Part shown: in pieces, positions 17,395 through 25,775 of the stretch
Layout of the letters: the number at the start of each line of letters is the position of its first letter
How positions within the stretch are numbered: position 1 is the first letter of the stretch
Source of the DNA: Fibrobacter succinogenes
GTDB taxonomy: Bacteria; Fibrobacterota; Fibrobacteria; Fibrobacterales; Fibrobacteraceae
Direction: 5' to 3'
NCBI GenBank assembly: GCA_902800345.1
Contig: CADCDO010000008.1
Coordinates: 1-64,000, forward strand
Length of the DNA: 64,000 nucleotides
The notes under the pieces: model-generated
Told to the model about the DNA's origin: nothing
The model's input: only the letters and a program-made list of their open reading frames with translations
Databases searched by the model: none
Made by a program: the position numbers and the translations under genes

Positions 17395-18237
17395 ATGATC
17401 GAAGAAAAAGTTTTTGTCCCTCAGAACAAACGAGAAACTTTTATCTCGGTGGCTATAGTCCTTATGCTTGTTTATTGGCTTGTCAAGGACTTTTTTCCTT
17501 TGGTTAATTCCGGTGCGTTCGACCGCATAACTCCGGGGTGGATTTTCTTTAAAATCCTTTGGCTGTATTTAGGTTTTGTGGCAATCCACTTGGCCCCGCA
17601 AAAAGTGGAGTTTATTGAAGACGAGTTTGTGCGTATTACCTTTATCCTTAGAAACAGCATTACGATAAGGTTGGCCGATTTTAAGATTTCAGGCAATAAA
17701 AATTTGAATGGGGAATGGAGCGGCATGCTGCGGGCTAAAGGCCGGAACATGTTTTTTTCGTCCCAGTCATTTCCAGAACTTGAAAAGTATCTGAATAGCG
17801 ATGTGAAAAATTCAAGCGAACAGAATGAAGATAATGTATATGTGTCTCGTGGCAAGCAATGGCTCGTTTGCATGATTACGGGAATTGTGTGTTTTGGGTT
17901 TGCTATCGGCTGGCATTTATCGACGACTTTGAATTCGCATCCTTTAAAAGACAATGTCTTTTTTTGGATTCTTGTAGCGGTTTATACTCTTTATATTTGT
18001 TTTCTAATTATTCATTTGTTCCCGAAAAAAGTGAAGATACTTGATGATGGCTCAATGTGTATTATTTTTGCATTGGGAAATTCTGTAAAGTTAGAACCCG
18101 GAAAATTCAAGCTTAGGAGAATGAAAAAACGTAGTTTGATTGTTGCTCACTGGAGCGGTTTTATTTTTGCTCGGGGCCGGTTTATGATTTTTAATTCCGG
18201 TACTTTTCCAGAATTCGAAAAATATTTGATTCAATAA
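17395..18237 (+). CDS. Membrane protein made of two tandem copies of one unit
   Basis: I do not recognise the family. 280 residues, clear AGGAG ribosome site. Each half has two hydrophobic helices and then a beta-rich stretch. Half 1 has VEFIEDEFVRITFILRNSIT...FPELEKYL. Half 2 has VKILDDGSMCIIFALGNSVK...FPEFEKYL. The unit also exists alone as the 133-residue protein at 19555. The layout (two TM helices plus a soluble beta domain ending in EKYL) recalls bacterial PH-like domain proteins, but that is a guess. Probably co-transcribed with 18252 (14-base gap). AT-rich compared with lysC. Confidence 0.65.
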   Translation: MIEEKVFVPQNKRETFISVAIVLMLVYWLVKDFFPLVNSGAFDRITPGWIFFKILWLYLGFVAIHLAPQKVEFIEDEFVRITFILRNSITIRLADFKISGNKNLNGEWSGMLRAKGRNMFFSSQSFPELEKYLNSDVKNSSEQNEDNVYVSRGKQWLVCMITGIVCFGFAIGWHLSTTLNSHPLKDNVFFWILVAVYTLYICFLIIHLFPKKVKILDDGSMCIIFALGNSVKLEPGKFKLRRMKKRSLIVAHWSGFIFARGRFMIFNSGTFPEFEKYLIQ

Positions 18238-18251
18238 GTTGGAGGGGTTAA

Positions 18252-19154
18252 ATGAGCGAAGGAGAAAAAATTCAATTCACCGGCAACCTGGCTTTGCTTA
18301 GGGTTTGCGCTATTGTGTTCATTGTGAACTTGTTGAACATTGTCGTCAACATGTCCATTATGGCCGCGCGTGGTGGATTTTTCAGTTCGCTGTGGAGCGC
18401 GCTTACGAATTCGTCGTTTGAAGATTTGCTTGGAACGGTCGGACTGTTGCTTGCGTCTGGGGTCCTCATCCCGTTTGTGTTTGGTGCTTCGGCGATTATA
18501 ATCTTTTTCGCACTAGGGATATTTACGCTTGTCAAAAAGAATGTGAAAGTTCTAAAAATATTGGCAGTGCTGTTTCTTGTTTGGGTTATTACGAGCGCGT
18601 TCATCATTAATCCCATCCATGCTTTAATGGGAGATGAAACAAGACAAATTAATATTGTCCAGATCCTTATTAACTTGATTTTTAATGTGAACGTTGTTGT
18701 TGCTGTGGCCGCGTTCTTTGTTACATCCAAAAAACGTGTCGAAGAAAACGAGATTGCCGTTGCGAATGAAGAACTTAATTTGGGCCTCTTCCGTCTTTGC
18801 GCCATCTTTTTTATTGTAAGTGGGTTGAACAGCTTGGCTCATTTTGTTTGTACGCAACCTCCTCTTTTTCAACTTGCTTTCTTTGGTGTTGTGAATCTAG
18901 CGGTCGGTGTATTTGCGCTTGCCAAAAGGAATCCTGCGGTTCTGATCGTTGGCTCTTTAATGATGCTTGTTCAAATTTTATTGAATTGCCTCAATTTTAT
19001 CCGCATTCCTGAATTAGATCTCTATATTATCACCTCACTTGTTTCGCTTACCCTTTTCCATACGTCAACTGTGATTGCTATTGCGGTATTCTTCATTAAA
19101 CCCGAGTGGGTGAAATCTTGCTTGCAGAAAATGAAAGGGGAATTTAAGGAATAA
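18252..19154 (+). CDS. Eight-helix membrane protein with internal duplication
   Basis: Unknown family, 300 residues, GGAGG ribosome site. It is built from two repeats. The first begins LALLRVCAIVFIVNLLN and ends VVVAVAAFFVTSKKRVEE. The second begins LGLFRLCAIFFIVSGLN and ends TVIAIAVFFIKPEWVK. Each repeat has about four hydrophobic helices and a central basic turn (TLVKKN; ALAKRN). A remnant of a further copy follows directly downstream. Likely an inner-membrane protein; no catalytic residues can be named. Confidence 0.65.
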   Translation: MSEGEKIQFTGNLALLRVCAIVFIVNLLNIVVNMSIMAARGGFFSSLWSALTNSSFEDLLGTVGLLLASGVLIPFVFGASAIIIFFALGIFTLVKKNVKVLKILAVLFLVWVITSAFIINPIHALMGDETRQINIVQILINLIFNVNVVVAVAAFFVTSKKRVEENEIAVANEELNLGLFRLCAIFFIVSGLNSLAHFVCTQPPLFQLAFFGVVNLAVGVFALAKRNPAVLIVGSLMMLVQILLNCLNFIRIPELDLYIITSLVSLTLFHTSTVIAIAVFFIKPEWVKSCLQKMKGEFKE

Positions 19155-19156
19155 AT

Positions 19157-19255
19157 CCTTTTGTTGGATTGGCAGTAAGTTCTTTTGCGCTTGCCAAGAA
19201 TGACGCGCTGGTTTTGAAAATCCACGCCTTGCTCGTCTTTATCGATATCCTTTGA
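19157..19255 (+). pseudogene. Fragment of a paralogue of the 18252 gene
   Basis: The frame from 19157 to the TGA at 19255 reads PFVGLAVSSFALAKNDALVL and then KIHALLVFIDIL. This matches the second repeat of the preceding protein (VVNLAVGVFALAKRNPAVLI). It has no start codon and only about 32 codons, so it is a decayed remnant of a third repeat or of a deleted paralogous gene. Confidence 0.6.
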
Positions 19256-19554
19256 AATACAACCGTATGTATGCACGAACATATGTACGGCATTTATTGG
19301 GTAGACAAATCTGTTGCAAGTTTGTTTATTGATTGGATATCTTATCTATATAAATTTATAGTTGTTGATGTTGTTGGTTTCCTTGTAAAGAATTTTTTTC
19401 AAAAACTGAATCGTGGATAAATAATTTTGTAGATTGTAAAAATTTAATTTCATAAAATATGTTAATTTAAATGAATTACCTTGTTGACGCTTTTTAGAAT
19501 AAGTTTTATATTAAAAATAGTCGGTTTTCATTTGTTTTAATTCGAGGCTTTGTA
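19256..19554. other. AT-rich intergenic stretch
   Basis: No ORF of note. Strongly AT-rich, with poly-T and poly-A runs, and containing the promoter at 19484-19512 that serves the gene at 19555. Confidence 0.5.
19484..19512 (+). promoter_or_regulatory. Sigma-70-type promoter
   Basis: TTGACG, 17-base spacer, TATATT, 43 bases before the ATG at 19555. Confidence 0.6.
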
Positions 19555-19956
19555 ATGAAGGAAGAAAAAGTCTATGTAACACAAAGTAATGGGCTGACCA
19601 TAGGCTCTTTGGGGCTTTTCCTGTTCGGTATGTATATGCTTGCAAAGCCTATTTTACCGGATGCCGCAATCTATGAAGAATATGGCGATTGCTGGATCCT
19701 TAGAGAAATTTTTTTCCTTTACTGTTGTTTTATGGCGCTTAATTCGTCGCCAAGAAAAGTCGAGTTCTTAGAAGATGAATCCGTTCGGATTACTTTTATT
19801 TTAGGGAATACGATAACGTTAAAACCAGGAACCTTCAAAATCGAGCGTGGGGCTGATTTGGAAGGCAAGTGGATTGGCGTTTTACGATTCCATGGTAGAT
19901 TGGTTGTGTTTTCCGCGAAATCGTATCCAGAATTTGAAAAGTATTTGGTGGAGTGA
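19555..19956 (+). CDS. Single-unit membrane protein, paralogue of each half of 17395
   Basis: 133 residues, unknown function. MKEEKVYVTQ, two hydrophobic helices (about 16-32 and 48-64), then VEFLEDESVRITFILGNTIT and a terminal YPEFEKYL. This is the same unit that is doubled in the protein at 17395. GAGG precedes the ATG and a good promoter lies upstream. The convergent radical SAM gene ends 8 bases beyond its stop. Confidence 0.65.
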   Translation: MKEEKVYVTQSNGLTIGSLGLFLFGMYMLAKPILPDAAIYEEYGDCWILREIFFLYCCFMALNSSPRKVEFLEDESVRITFILGNTITLKPGTFKIERGADLEGKWIGVLRFHGRLVVFSAKSYPEFEKYLVE

Positions 19957-19964
19957 AGCTTAAC

Positions 19965-20624
19965 TTACGTCTCGAACGGCCTGACTCTCAGCGTAACGCC
20001 GAGCTCTTCACAAATTTTGCGGCAGCGTTCGATTTTTTCTTCGGGCATTATTTTTTCGACGACCGTCAGGACTACGTTAGGAACGTGTGTTTTTGCGAGC
20101 GCAGCGAATTCTTTCAGTGCGTCAAAAGACTGGATTCCGAATCTTGAGCGCGTGAGGGCGAGGAATTCTTCGGCGTCGGGGGCGTTCAGCGAAATGGAAA
20201 CGGTATCGAAGCGTCCTTCGAGTTTTGGCGTGATGTCTCTTCCGTAAATCAGGTTGGCAAGTCCGTTCGTGTTGACGCGGATTTTCAAACTGGGATATTT
20301 GGCTTTAAGCAAGTCGATTAATTTGCATACGTCGTGAAGGCGTTCGAGCGGTTCACCGTAGCCACAAAAGATGAGTTCGTTGATGACGGAAAGGTCGTAT
20401 GGCTCGAACATTTTCATAATGGCTTCAACGCTGGGCTCGCCGCCTTTTAGCCAAAGCGAGTTGCCTTCCATCATTTTTTTTGTCTGGCGCAGGCAAAAAA
20501 CGCAGCTGCACGGGCAGCGGTTTGTCATGTTTACGTAAATGTTCTTGCCGGTGATATCGCCGCTATTTGCAATGTCGAGGTAGCCTGCCTGGCCAACGTT
20601 TCCAGTTACTGTGTATATGACCAT
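19965..20624 (-). CDS. Radical SAM protein (TatD-linked type)
   Basis: 219 residues. The [4Fe-4S] motif is C37-x3-C41-x2-C44 (CPCSCVFC, with an extra C39). The start MVIYTVTGNVGQAGYLDIANS and the ISLNAPDAEEFLALTR segment match the short radical SAM family usually found beside or fused to TatD DNases. No tatD is present here. The start codon abuts the pdxY stop, and its ribosome site GGAGGA lies inside the last pdxY codons, so the two are translationally coupled. The reaction is unknown. Confidence 0.8.
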   Translation of the reverse strand: MVIYTVTGNVGQAGYLDIANSGDITGKNIYVNMTNRCPCSCVFCLRQTKKMMEGNSLWLKGGEPSVEAIMKMFEPYDLSVINELIFCGYGEPLERLHDVCKLIDLLKAKYPSLKIRVNTNGLANLIYGRDITPKLEGRFDTVSISLNAPDAEEFLALTRSRFGIQSFDALKEFAALAKTHVPNVVLTVVEKIMPEEKIERCRKICEELGVTLRVRPFET

Positions 20625-21455
20625 TTAATCCTCCATCAAGTCGCGAAGGTACATCTCGAAACAGAGTCCCCAATGCGTGGGTACATTATTGTCTTCGCAG
20701 TAGCGTAGACACTTGGAAACAAAATCGGCGGCCTTTTTGACAGACTCGTAAAAATCGTGGCCGTTCATGTACATGCCCGCAATAATCGAACTGATGACGT
20801 CTCCGGTTCCGCTACGGTCGCCGCCGATGCGATCGACCATCACGATTCGCGGTTCCTCACCTTTGCTATAGACAAAGTTCATGATTTGCTTGCTGTTGTA
20901 CGGAATGCCGGTTACGACGATGTGTTCCGGGCCTTGTTCCGTGAGCATGCGGCACATTTCGGCGAGTTCGGCGTCATTGAATCCTTCAGTACGGTATTTC
21001 ACGTCGGTCAATGTGCAGAGTTCTGTCAAGTTCGGTGTCAAAATGTCGGCATAGTGGACAAGCGCTTTCATTTTTTCGCACAAAGATGGCGTATAAGTTT
21101 CGTAGAGCTTTCCGTAATCGCCCATCACTGGGTCCACCAGCGTGAAGACGCCCTCTTTTTTGAATGTCTTGAAAAAGTCAATGACGATATCGACTTGTTC
21201 TTCGGAACCCAAAAATCCACTTGCGATTGCATCGAAATGCAAATTCAAATCTTTGTAGGTTTGAATGTAATCGCGCATTTTTGATGTATAGTCGTCAAAG
21301 TAATATTCGGGGAATTGCGTGTGCGCCGAAAGAATCGCGGTCGGCACGGTCACCGCCTGAATCTTCATCGCCGATACAATCGGAGCCATGACGGCGATGG
21401 AGCATCGGCCGAATCCTGTAACATCGTTGATTAACGCAATTTTCTTTTGAAACAT
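20625..21455 (-). CDS. pdxY: Pyridoxal/pyridoxamine kinase
   Basis: Ribokinase-like enzyme of the COG2240 group that phosphorylates B6 vitamers to PLP or PMP in the cytosol. 276 residues. MFQKKIALINDVTGFGRCS is the N-terminal substrate site, with VDPVMGDYGKLY in the middle and the DRIGGDRSGTGD anion hole with its catalytic Asp near residue 230. It lies 35 bases after cytX and directly before the radical SAM gene. The transporter neighbour suggests salvage of an external vitamin precursor. Confidence 0.88.
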   Translation of the reverse strand: MFQKKIALINDVTGFGRCSIAVMAPIVSAMKIQAVTVPTAILSAHTQFPEYYFDDYTSKMRDYIQTYKDLNLHFDAIASGFLGSEEQVDIVIDFFKTFKKEGVFTLVDPVMGDYGKLYETYTPSLCEKMKALVHYADILTPNLTELCTLTDVKYRTEGFNDAELAEMCRMLTEQGPEHIVVTGIPYNSKQIMNFVYSKGEEPRIVMVDRIGGDRSGTGDVISSIIAGMYMNGHDFYESVKKAADFVSKCLRYCEDNNVPTHWGLCFEMYLRDLMED

Positions 21456-21490
21456 GACGAATTACTCAGTTTGGGTATCAATATAAAAAA

Positions 21491-22696
21491 TTATTTCTTT
21501 ACTAAGATTCGCGTGGAGGCGAGTGCTGCCGATACAATCACGGCAAGGAGCGTCGGGCCGAGGAAAACGGAGCCGACGTGTTCTGCAATTTGATAGACGA
21601 CGAAGCCGCCGAACCATGCGAAAATATTCCAGAGCCAGAAGCCGAGCGTTTCGCTACGGTTCTTGACAAAGTAGAAAGAAACGAGGAGTACCGCAGCCAT
21701 GGGCGCAAAGACCGAGGCGATGAGGTAGAGAAAACTGATGTAGTGTTCCATGATTCCTGAAATGGCGAGCGCTGCGCTCAAGATGCTTACGACAACGCCT
21801 GCAATTTTAGGATTGAGTTTATTATAAATCGCTTTGGCGGATTCGCCGGCGGAATTGGCGGCAAGGAAGTTTGTTGTGACGGTGGAAAGGACGACGATGA
21901 TGATTCCCGGGATGCCAAGACCTGCAAGAAGGATAGCCTGGGCGATGTTGTTGTTCGCGCCGAGACTTGCAATTTCGATGCCGATGATGTACATCCAGAG
22001 GCTTGCCACAGTGTAGGCTACCGCGGAAATGGCTGTTGCTTTCACGGGCTTTTCGACGTCTTTGGTGTAGTCCGAAATGACGGGCAACCAAGAGATCGGC
22101 ATGGCGATAGAAATTTCAAAAATGTTCCAGAAACCGAGCGTTGCAGCGGCGCTTGCGGCTGTGCTTGCGATTTTGCTTGATGTAGGAGAAACTGCGAGAA
22201 TGTCACCGAGTCCAAACAACTTAACGGACAAAATGGCGAGCAATACGGTGAGCGCTGCCATCACGACTGTTGTCACGTTGGCGGAACGACGGAGCCCGAC
22301 GTAAACCCAGATGGCGATGAGCACTGCGAGAATCACGCAGGTCAGTGCAAATGAAATTGGCAAGTTGAGCCCCGCCAAAGCCGACGCGCCCTGAGCATTC
22401 AGGACGGCGACCCAGGCGAGCAACTGGAACGTGTTCAGTGCGGCAAAAAACTTGGAACCGTACTTGCCGAATGTCGATGTGGTCGTTTCCATGGCGTTCA
22501 AGCGAACGCGTGCACCGATTAGGCCCACGAAAAAGAGCATGATGCCGCCCAAGACATGCCCGAGAACGAGCGGGAGCCACAATGCGTTCGCTGCGGATGC
22601 TGCGCCGATTTCAATGCCGGCTTCGATTTCGGAGACGGAGATGGCGACTCCGAACCAGATAATTCCATTTGAAAAAAGTCCTGTGCGTTTTTCCAT
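21491..22696 (-). CDS. cytX: NCS1-family permease, CytX-like
   Basis: 401 residues, about 12 hydrophobic helices. The start LFSNGIIWFGVAISVSEIEA, the METTTSTFGKYGS loop and LNTFQLLAWVAVLNAQGASAL fit the CytX branch of the NCS1 permeases, usually called hydroxymethylpyrimidine transporters when preceded by a TPP riboswitch. I see no THI-box on the minus strand upstream of this start. It sits in an operon with pdxY instead, and yeast Tpn1, another NCS1 member, carries vitamin B6. A B6-related substrate is therefore plausible (inference). Confidence 0.8.
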   Translation of the reverse strand: MEKRTGLFSNGIIWFGVAISVSEIEAGIEIGAASAANALWLPLVLGHVLGGIMLFFVGLIGARVRLNAMETTTSTFGKYGSKFFAALNTFQLLAWVAVLNAQGASALAGLNLPISFALTCVILAVLIAIWVYVGLRRSANVTTVVMAALTVLLAILSVKLFGLGDILAVSPTSSKIASTAASAAATLGFWNIFEISIAMPISWLPVISDYTKDVEKPVKATAISAVAYTVASLWMYIIGIEIASLGANNNIAQAILLAGLGIPGIIIVVLSTVTTNFLAANSAGESAKAIYNKLNPKIAGVVVSILSAALAISGIMEHYISFLYLIASVFAPMAAVLLVSFYFVKNRSETLGFWLWNIFAWFGGFVVYQIAEHVGSVFLGPTLLAVIVSAALASTRILVKK

Positions 22697-23287
22697 TTCT
22701 GCCTCTTATTCTCATTTTCGCCGGTCATCTCGGCCTCGTTATCCTTGGAGCGAAGCGTAGAGACAACCTCAAAAGGCGAGAGTCGCAGCCATACTTGTAT
22801 GGATATGACCGAGCCAAAGAGGTTGGGGCTTGCCCCATCCATTAATTCTTGCGTTCGCTTTTGAAGCGCTCGTTCAAATGCGGCACAAAGATAGAAAAGG
22901 GGTAGGGTATTCACAAGGTATAGTTGTATACTACTTTTTTATATGGTGTTATAGCTTCTTTTTATAACGCTAAAGCTACTATTTCTTGCTTTTTAAGTCT
23001 GCTTCTCCTGGCAGTTATATTCCGTTAAAAGCGCAAGGCTGATATACGTAAATTCCGCACTCAGGCTTCCTGGCAAGATGATTCTGTTCAAGGATATTGC
23101 ATGGTCCAAACATTCGACATTTGGAGGGAACGAACTCAAACATAGTTACAACCAAAATAAAGAAAAAATTCTTCAATTTGTTTTATATGTTATTGGTTTT
23201 GTTCTATATAAAATTTTTTCAGATAACTTGTTTTTTTTATTTCAGGTATGTAAATTAATGACATTCCATTTTATAGGAGGATACATA
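22697..23287. other. Gap between divergent cytX and the 23288 barrel
   Basis: It contains a diverged REP-like repeat (GTTATCCTTGGAGCG, about 22739-22764), hairpin family 1 copy 2, and then an AT-rich stretch (22900-23280) that is probably promoter DNA. The frame open from 23078 lacks a ribosome site and is not taken as coding before 23288. Confidence 0.5.
22765..22836 (+). ncRNA. Tandem-GA hairpin family 1, copy 2
   Basis: Outer stem AACCTC/GAGGTT. Core GGC-GA-G-(A)-GUC with GAC-C-GA-GCC. Apical stem CCATAC/GTATGG. The second hairpin GGGGC-TT-GCCCC (22825-22836) directly follows, as in copy 1. The orientation assigned is the one that gives the G-A pairs. Confidence 0.5.
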
Positions 23288-23779
23288 ATGAAAAAAATAA
23301 TTCTATTTTTATTTTTTTGCGCTAGCATCGGTTTCGCCCAGACAGGTATTTTCGTAAGTTTGGGCAGAGCTTACCACGGATTGGTTGGTGTAGAACAAAC
23401 ATTTCTAAACCAACATTTATCTGCAAACCTTCATTGGCTCGGCTACGATTCCGATTACGACTTTATGGGGGGTCTAGGTGTTGCCTACCGATTCAACGGA
23501 TTGACCGGCCCGTACGTATTTCACACATCTGAATGGCTCACTGGCCGAGTATTCAATTCCGATCGGGATAAATATGATAGATTCAACTACTGGCGCCTAG
23601 TTTTCGGCTTTGGTTTACAGCATATGTTTACAAAAAATTTGGGCGTATTTTTTGAAACAGGTTTTGAATTCTACGCAGGCGAAGGCGGCTACTACACATA
23701 TCTCGACATGGATGATGGCGGACTCAGCAAAGATGCAATCTGTCTGCCTATGGCTTTCGGTTTAACGGTACAGTTTTAG
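23288..23779 (+). CDS. Small outer-membrane beta-barrel protein
   Basis: 163 residues starting at the ATG preceded by TAGGAGG. The signal peptide is MKKIILFLFFCASIGFAQ. The rest alternates short beta strands and aromatic girdles, ending MAFGLTVQF with a terminal Phe, typical of barrels assembled by BAM. No enzyme motif. AT-rich upstream; function unknown. Confidence 0.65.
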   Translation: MKKIILFLFFCASIGFAQTGIFVSLGRAYHGLVGVEQTFLNQHLSANLHWLGYDSDYDFMGGLGVAYRFNGLTGPYVFHTSEWLTGRVFNSDRDKYDRFNYWRLVFGFGLQHMFTKNLGVFFETGFEFYAGEGGYYTYLDMDDGGLSKDAICLPMAFGLTVQF

Positions 23780-23902
23780 ACGTTTACACTTCGCTAATTT
23801 CATAAGAATAAATACCGAAACAGCAATTGCAAAACCGCTTTCTGGCGACAAGTTGCCAAAAGAATTTTGTAATTGTCTGTTTTGGTAATTTTATTACTGC
23901 AT

Positions 23903-23934
23903 AAAAAATCTCCGGCTACCCCCAAAGCCGGAGA
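23903..23934 (-). terminator. Terminator for the vWA gene (minus strand)
   Basis: TCTCCGGC/GCCGGAGA around a 10-base loop, followed on the minus strand by TTTTTT. It lies about 210 bases past the stop of the vWA gene. Confidence 0.55.
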
Positions 23935-24026
23935 AAAAATGTTTATGGTGTTGGCGCCTTTTTCACGGCGCAGTTCTCATGAGAATTGTCGCAATTCAAA
24001 ACTCGTTACCGTAACGGGATTCTGCC

Positions 24027-24064
24027 CTAGAGAGCCTGACTTTACTAAAGGGCTAAAGCTCTAG
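24027..24064. repeat. Inverted repeat in the 23780-24141 gap
   Basis: CTAGAG-AGCC pairs with GGCT-aaag-CTCTAG. Smaller palindromes flank it (GAATTG/CAATTC near 23982-23997; GTTAC/GTAAC near 24005). A partial REP-like repeat (GGTTCAGAATGAC) ends at 24099. No gene is seen in this gap. Confidence 0.45.
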
Positions 24065-24141
24065 TATCGTGTATCACCCTTTCGTGGTTCAGAATGACGG
24101 AACGAGGGAAGAATAATTTATTAAAAGTATTTTTACCTCCT

Positions 24142-25635
24142 TTACTCTACGTATTTCTTGATTAATCGAACCATCAGGTCGGCGAGTTTTTCCACTTTGT
24201 GGTCGCCAACGGTGGCCTTGATATGCGAGTTTCCTATGCCGCTGTCGTCGGTGAGGAACACGTACGTTCCGCCCGTCGCAAGGTCAAAGAATCTCAGCAT
24301 GAATTCCGTATCTTTATCTATGCCGCTCGCCGCCACCGGAATCACCTTGATGCCGTTTTTGGCAAAGAGCTTGATAGACTTCTGTAAGCTTTTGATGACG
24401 CCGTCTTCGTGATGCGCAGGAGCGTCGAGAATGAGGAACGCGACACGTGCCCGTGCAGACTCGTCCCAAGAAAGTTTTTGTAGCGCTGTTTCAAGCGCGG
24501 AGTGTACGGCTTCGGGGTAATCGCCTCCGTCATTCGCCTCCTGCTCGGAAACGTATTTCTGGATTTCGGACATGTTTTCAGAGAAGTCATGATGGCGGGT
24601 GAGGAATACGTCTCCTACGTCACGGTAAAATACGGTCGCCGTGCGTAACGGTACTTTGCTTTCCGAACTGGCGTGATCGATGATGTAGCTGAGATCAGAC
24701 TTGAGGAAATTAATTTCGTCCTTCATCGAACCTGTAGCATCGACGATAAATGCGACATCGGCTTTAGCTCTTGCACGTCTAGGATTCTTGAGGGCCACAA
24801 CATTCATGTTAAGTTGTTTGTCACCTTTGGAAGTAATCGCAGGTTGCGCCTTAACAACGGAACTGCCGACAATCAACGTGAGGTTCTTTACTTGTGTGTC
24901 ATTGGCATCGCCGTCAGTCAAGCCAATCCAGCAGTAGGCATGGCCTGCATTATCTGTCCTGGTGGTAAATTCAACGTTCTTGCCATTAATGAGTATCACG
25001 GACGCATTCGCAACACCAACATTATTCGCATCTACAACTTTTACCGCCACGAGTTTTTTCGGGAAAAATTTCCAGTAATCCGTCTTCCCGCTGAATTCGT
25101 TGTCATTGATGATTCCATCCCAAAAGGACCAGTGATCCAAATCGTTCCATTCACCGGCCGTAAGCAGGCCCGACTTACGGTTATTGGATTCATCCGTATC
25201 GCCATGTTCATGACGGTCACGAATTTTAATAGAAGATTTCGGCTCGGAAGTCACTATTTCCATGTCTCCTCGCGTCTCGCCAAAAGCTTTTCCTTTGGCC
25301 AGCCCTCGTCTTCCGCCAAGAACCGTTTTTCCAGAAGTTTCGAGCCCGACCACACTTTTCATTACTTTATCAACACTTCTCGAATGCACGGTTGAAGGTT
25401 CCGAAGACACTTCCGAAACTTCCGGAGCATCCGCCATCATGTAAACCGCAGACATTTCTAGGAATCCACTTTCGTCGGCACTGATCGCAACTTCCGTACG
25501 GCCTTCCGGTTCTTCGACGCCAGTAGCTTTACCATCTGTCGGTTTTTCATGGTCCTTGTCGCCGCAGAATAAAACACACAGCAAGACGCCTGCAATCGCA
25601 ATCACAGCAATCAGAATGAACAATTTGTTTTTCAT
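24142..25635 (-). CDS. Membrane-anchored von Willebrand factor A domain protein
   Basis: 497 residues. The N-terminal hydrophobic anchor (about 5-28) ends in FCGDKDHEK; a lipoprotein cysteine is possible but the Phe before it is atypical. A low-complexity region follows, then a beta-sandwich-like segment (VVDANNVGVANASVILINGK), then the vWA domain from about residue 293 with a MIDAS-like DATGS (about 298-302) and the EANDGGDYPEAV element seen in vwkA/Mg-chelatase-type vWA domains. It probably binds a protein ligand or matrix component at the cell surface or in the periplasm. It lies 140 bases after the lipoprotein gene at 25776 on the same strand. Confidence 0.75.
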   Translation of the reverse strand: MKNKLFILIAVIAIAGVLLCVLFCGDKDHEKPTDGKATGVEEPEGRTEVAISADESGFLEMSAVYMMADAPEVSEVSSEPSTVHSRSVDKVMKSVVGLETSGKTVLGGRRGLAKGKAFGETRGDMEIVTSEPKSSIKIRDRHEHGDTDESNNRKSGLLTAGEWNDLDHWSFWDGIINDNEFSGKTDYWKFFPKKLVAVKVVDANNVGVANASVILINGKNVEFTTRTDNAGHAYCWIGLTDGDANDTQVKNLTLIVGSSVVKAQPAITSKGDKQLNMNVVALKNPRRARAKADVAFIVDATGSMKDEINFLKSDLSYIIDHASSESKVPLRTATVFYRDVGDVFLTRHHDFSENMSEIQKYVSEQEANDGGDYPEAVHSALETALQKLSWDESARARVAFLILDAPAHHEDGVIKSLQKSIKLFAKNGIKVIPVAASGIDKDTEFMLRFFDLATGGTYVFLTDDSGIGNSHIKATVGDHKVEKLADLMVRLIKKYVE

Positions 25636-25775
25636 GATGTCCTCCTTGTGTTTCTTTCAAACTAGCACATTCGATTTTGAAAGACCAATATTTTTCCGAA
25701 AAAAGTGGCAAAATGTTTATTTACAAAAAAAAAGCCCTCAACCGTAATCATGGCCGAGGACCTTTATGGAAATTT

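Noticed and set aside
22697..22920. TPP riboswitch for cytX
   Set aside because: On the minus strand there is no thi-box consensus (CTGAGA ... ACCTGATCTGG); the structure seen belongs to hairpin family 1.
23078..23287. N-terminal extension of the 23288 barrel protein
   Set aside because: No ribosome site at 23078, and a clear signal peptide with TAGGAGG begins at 23288.
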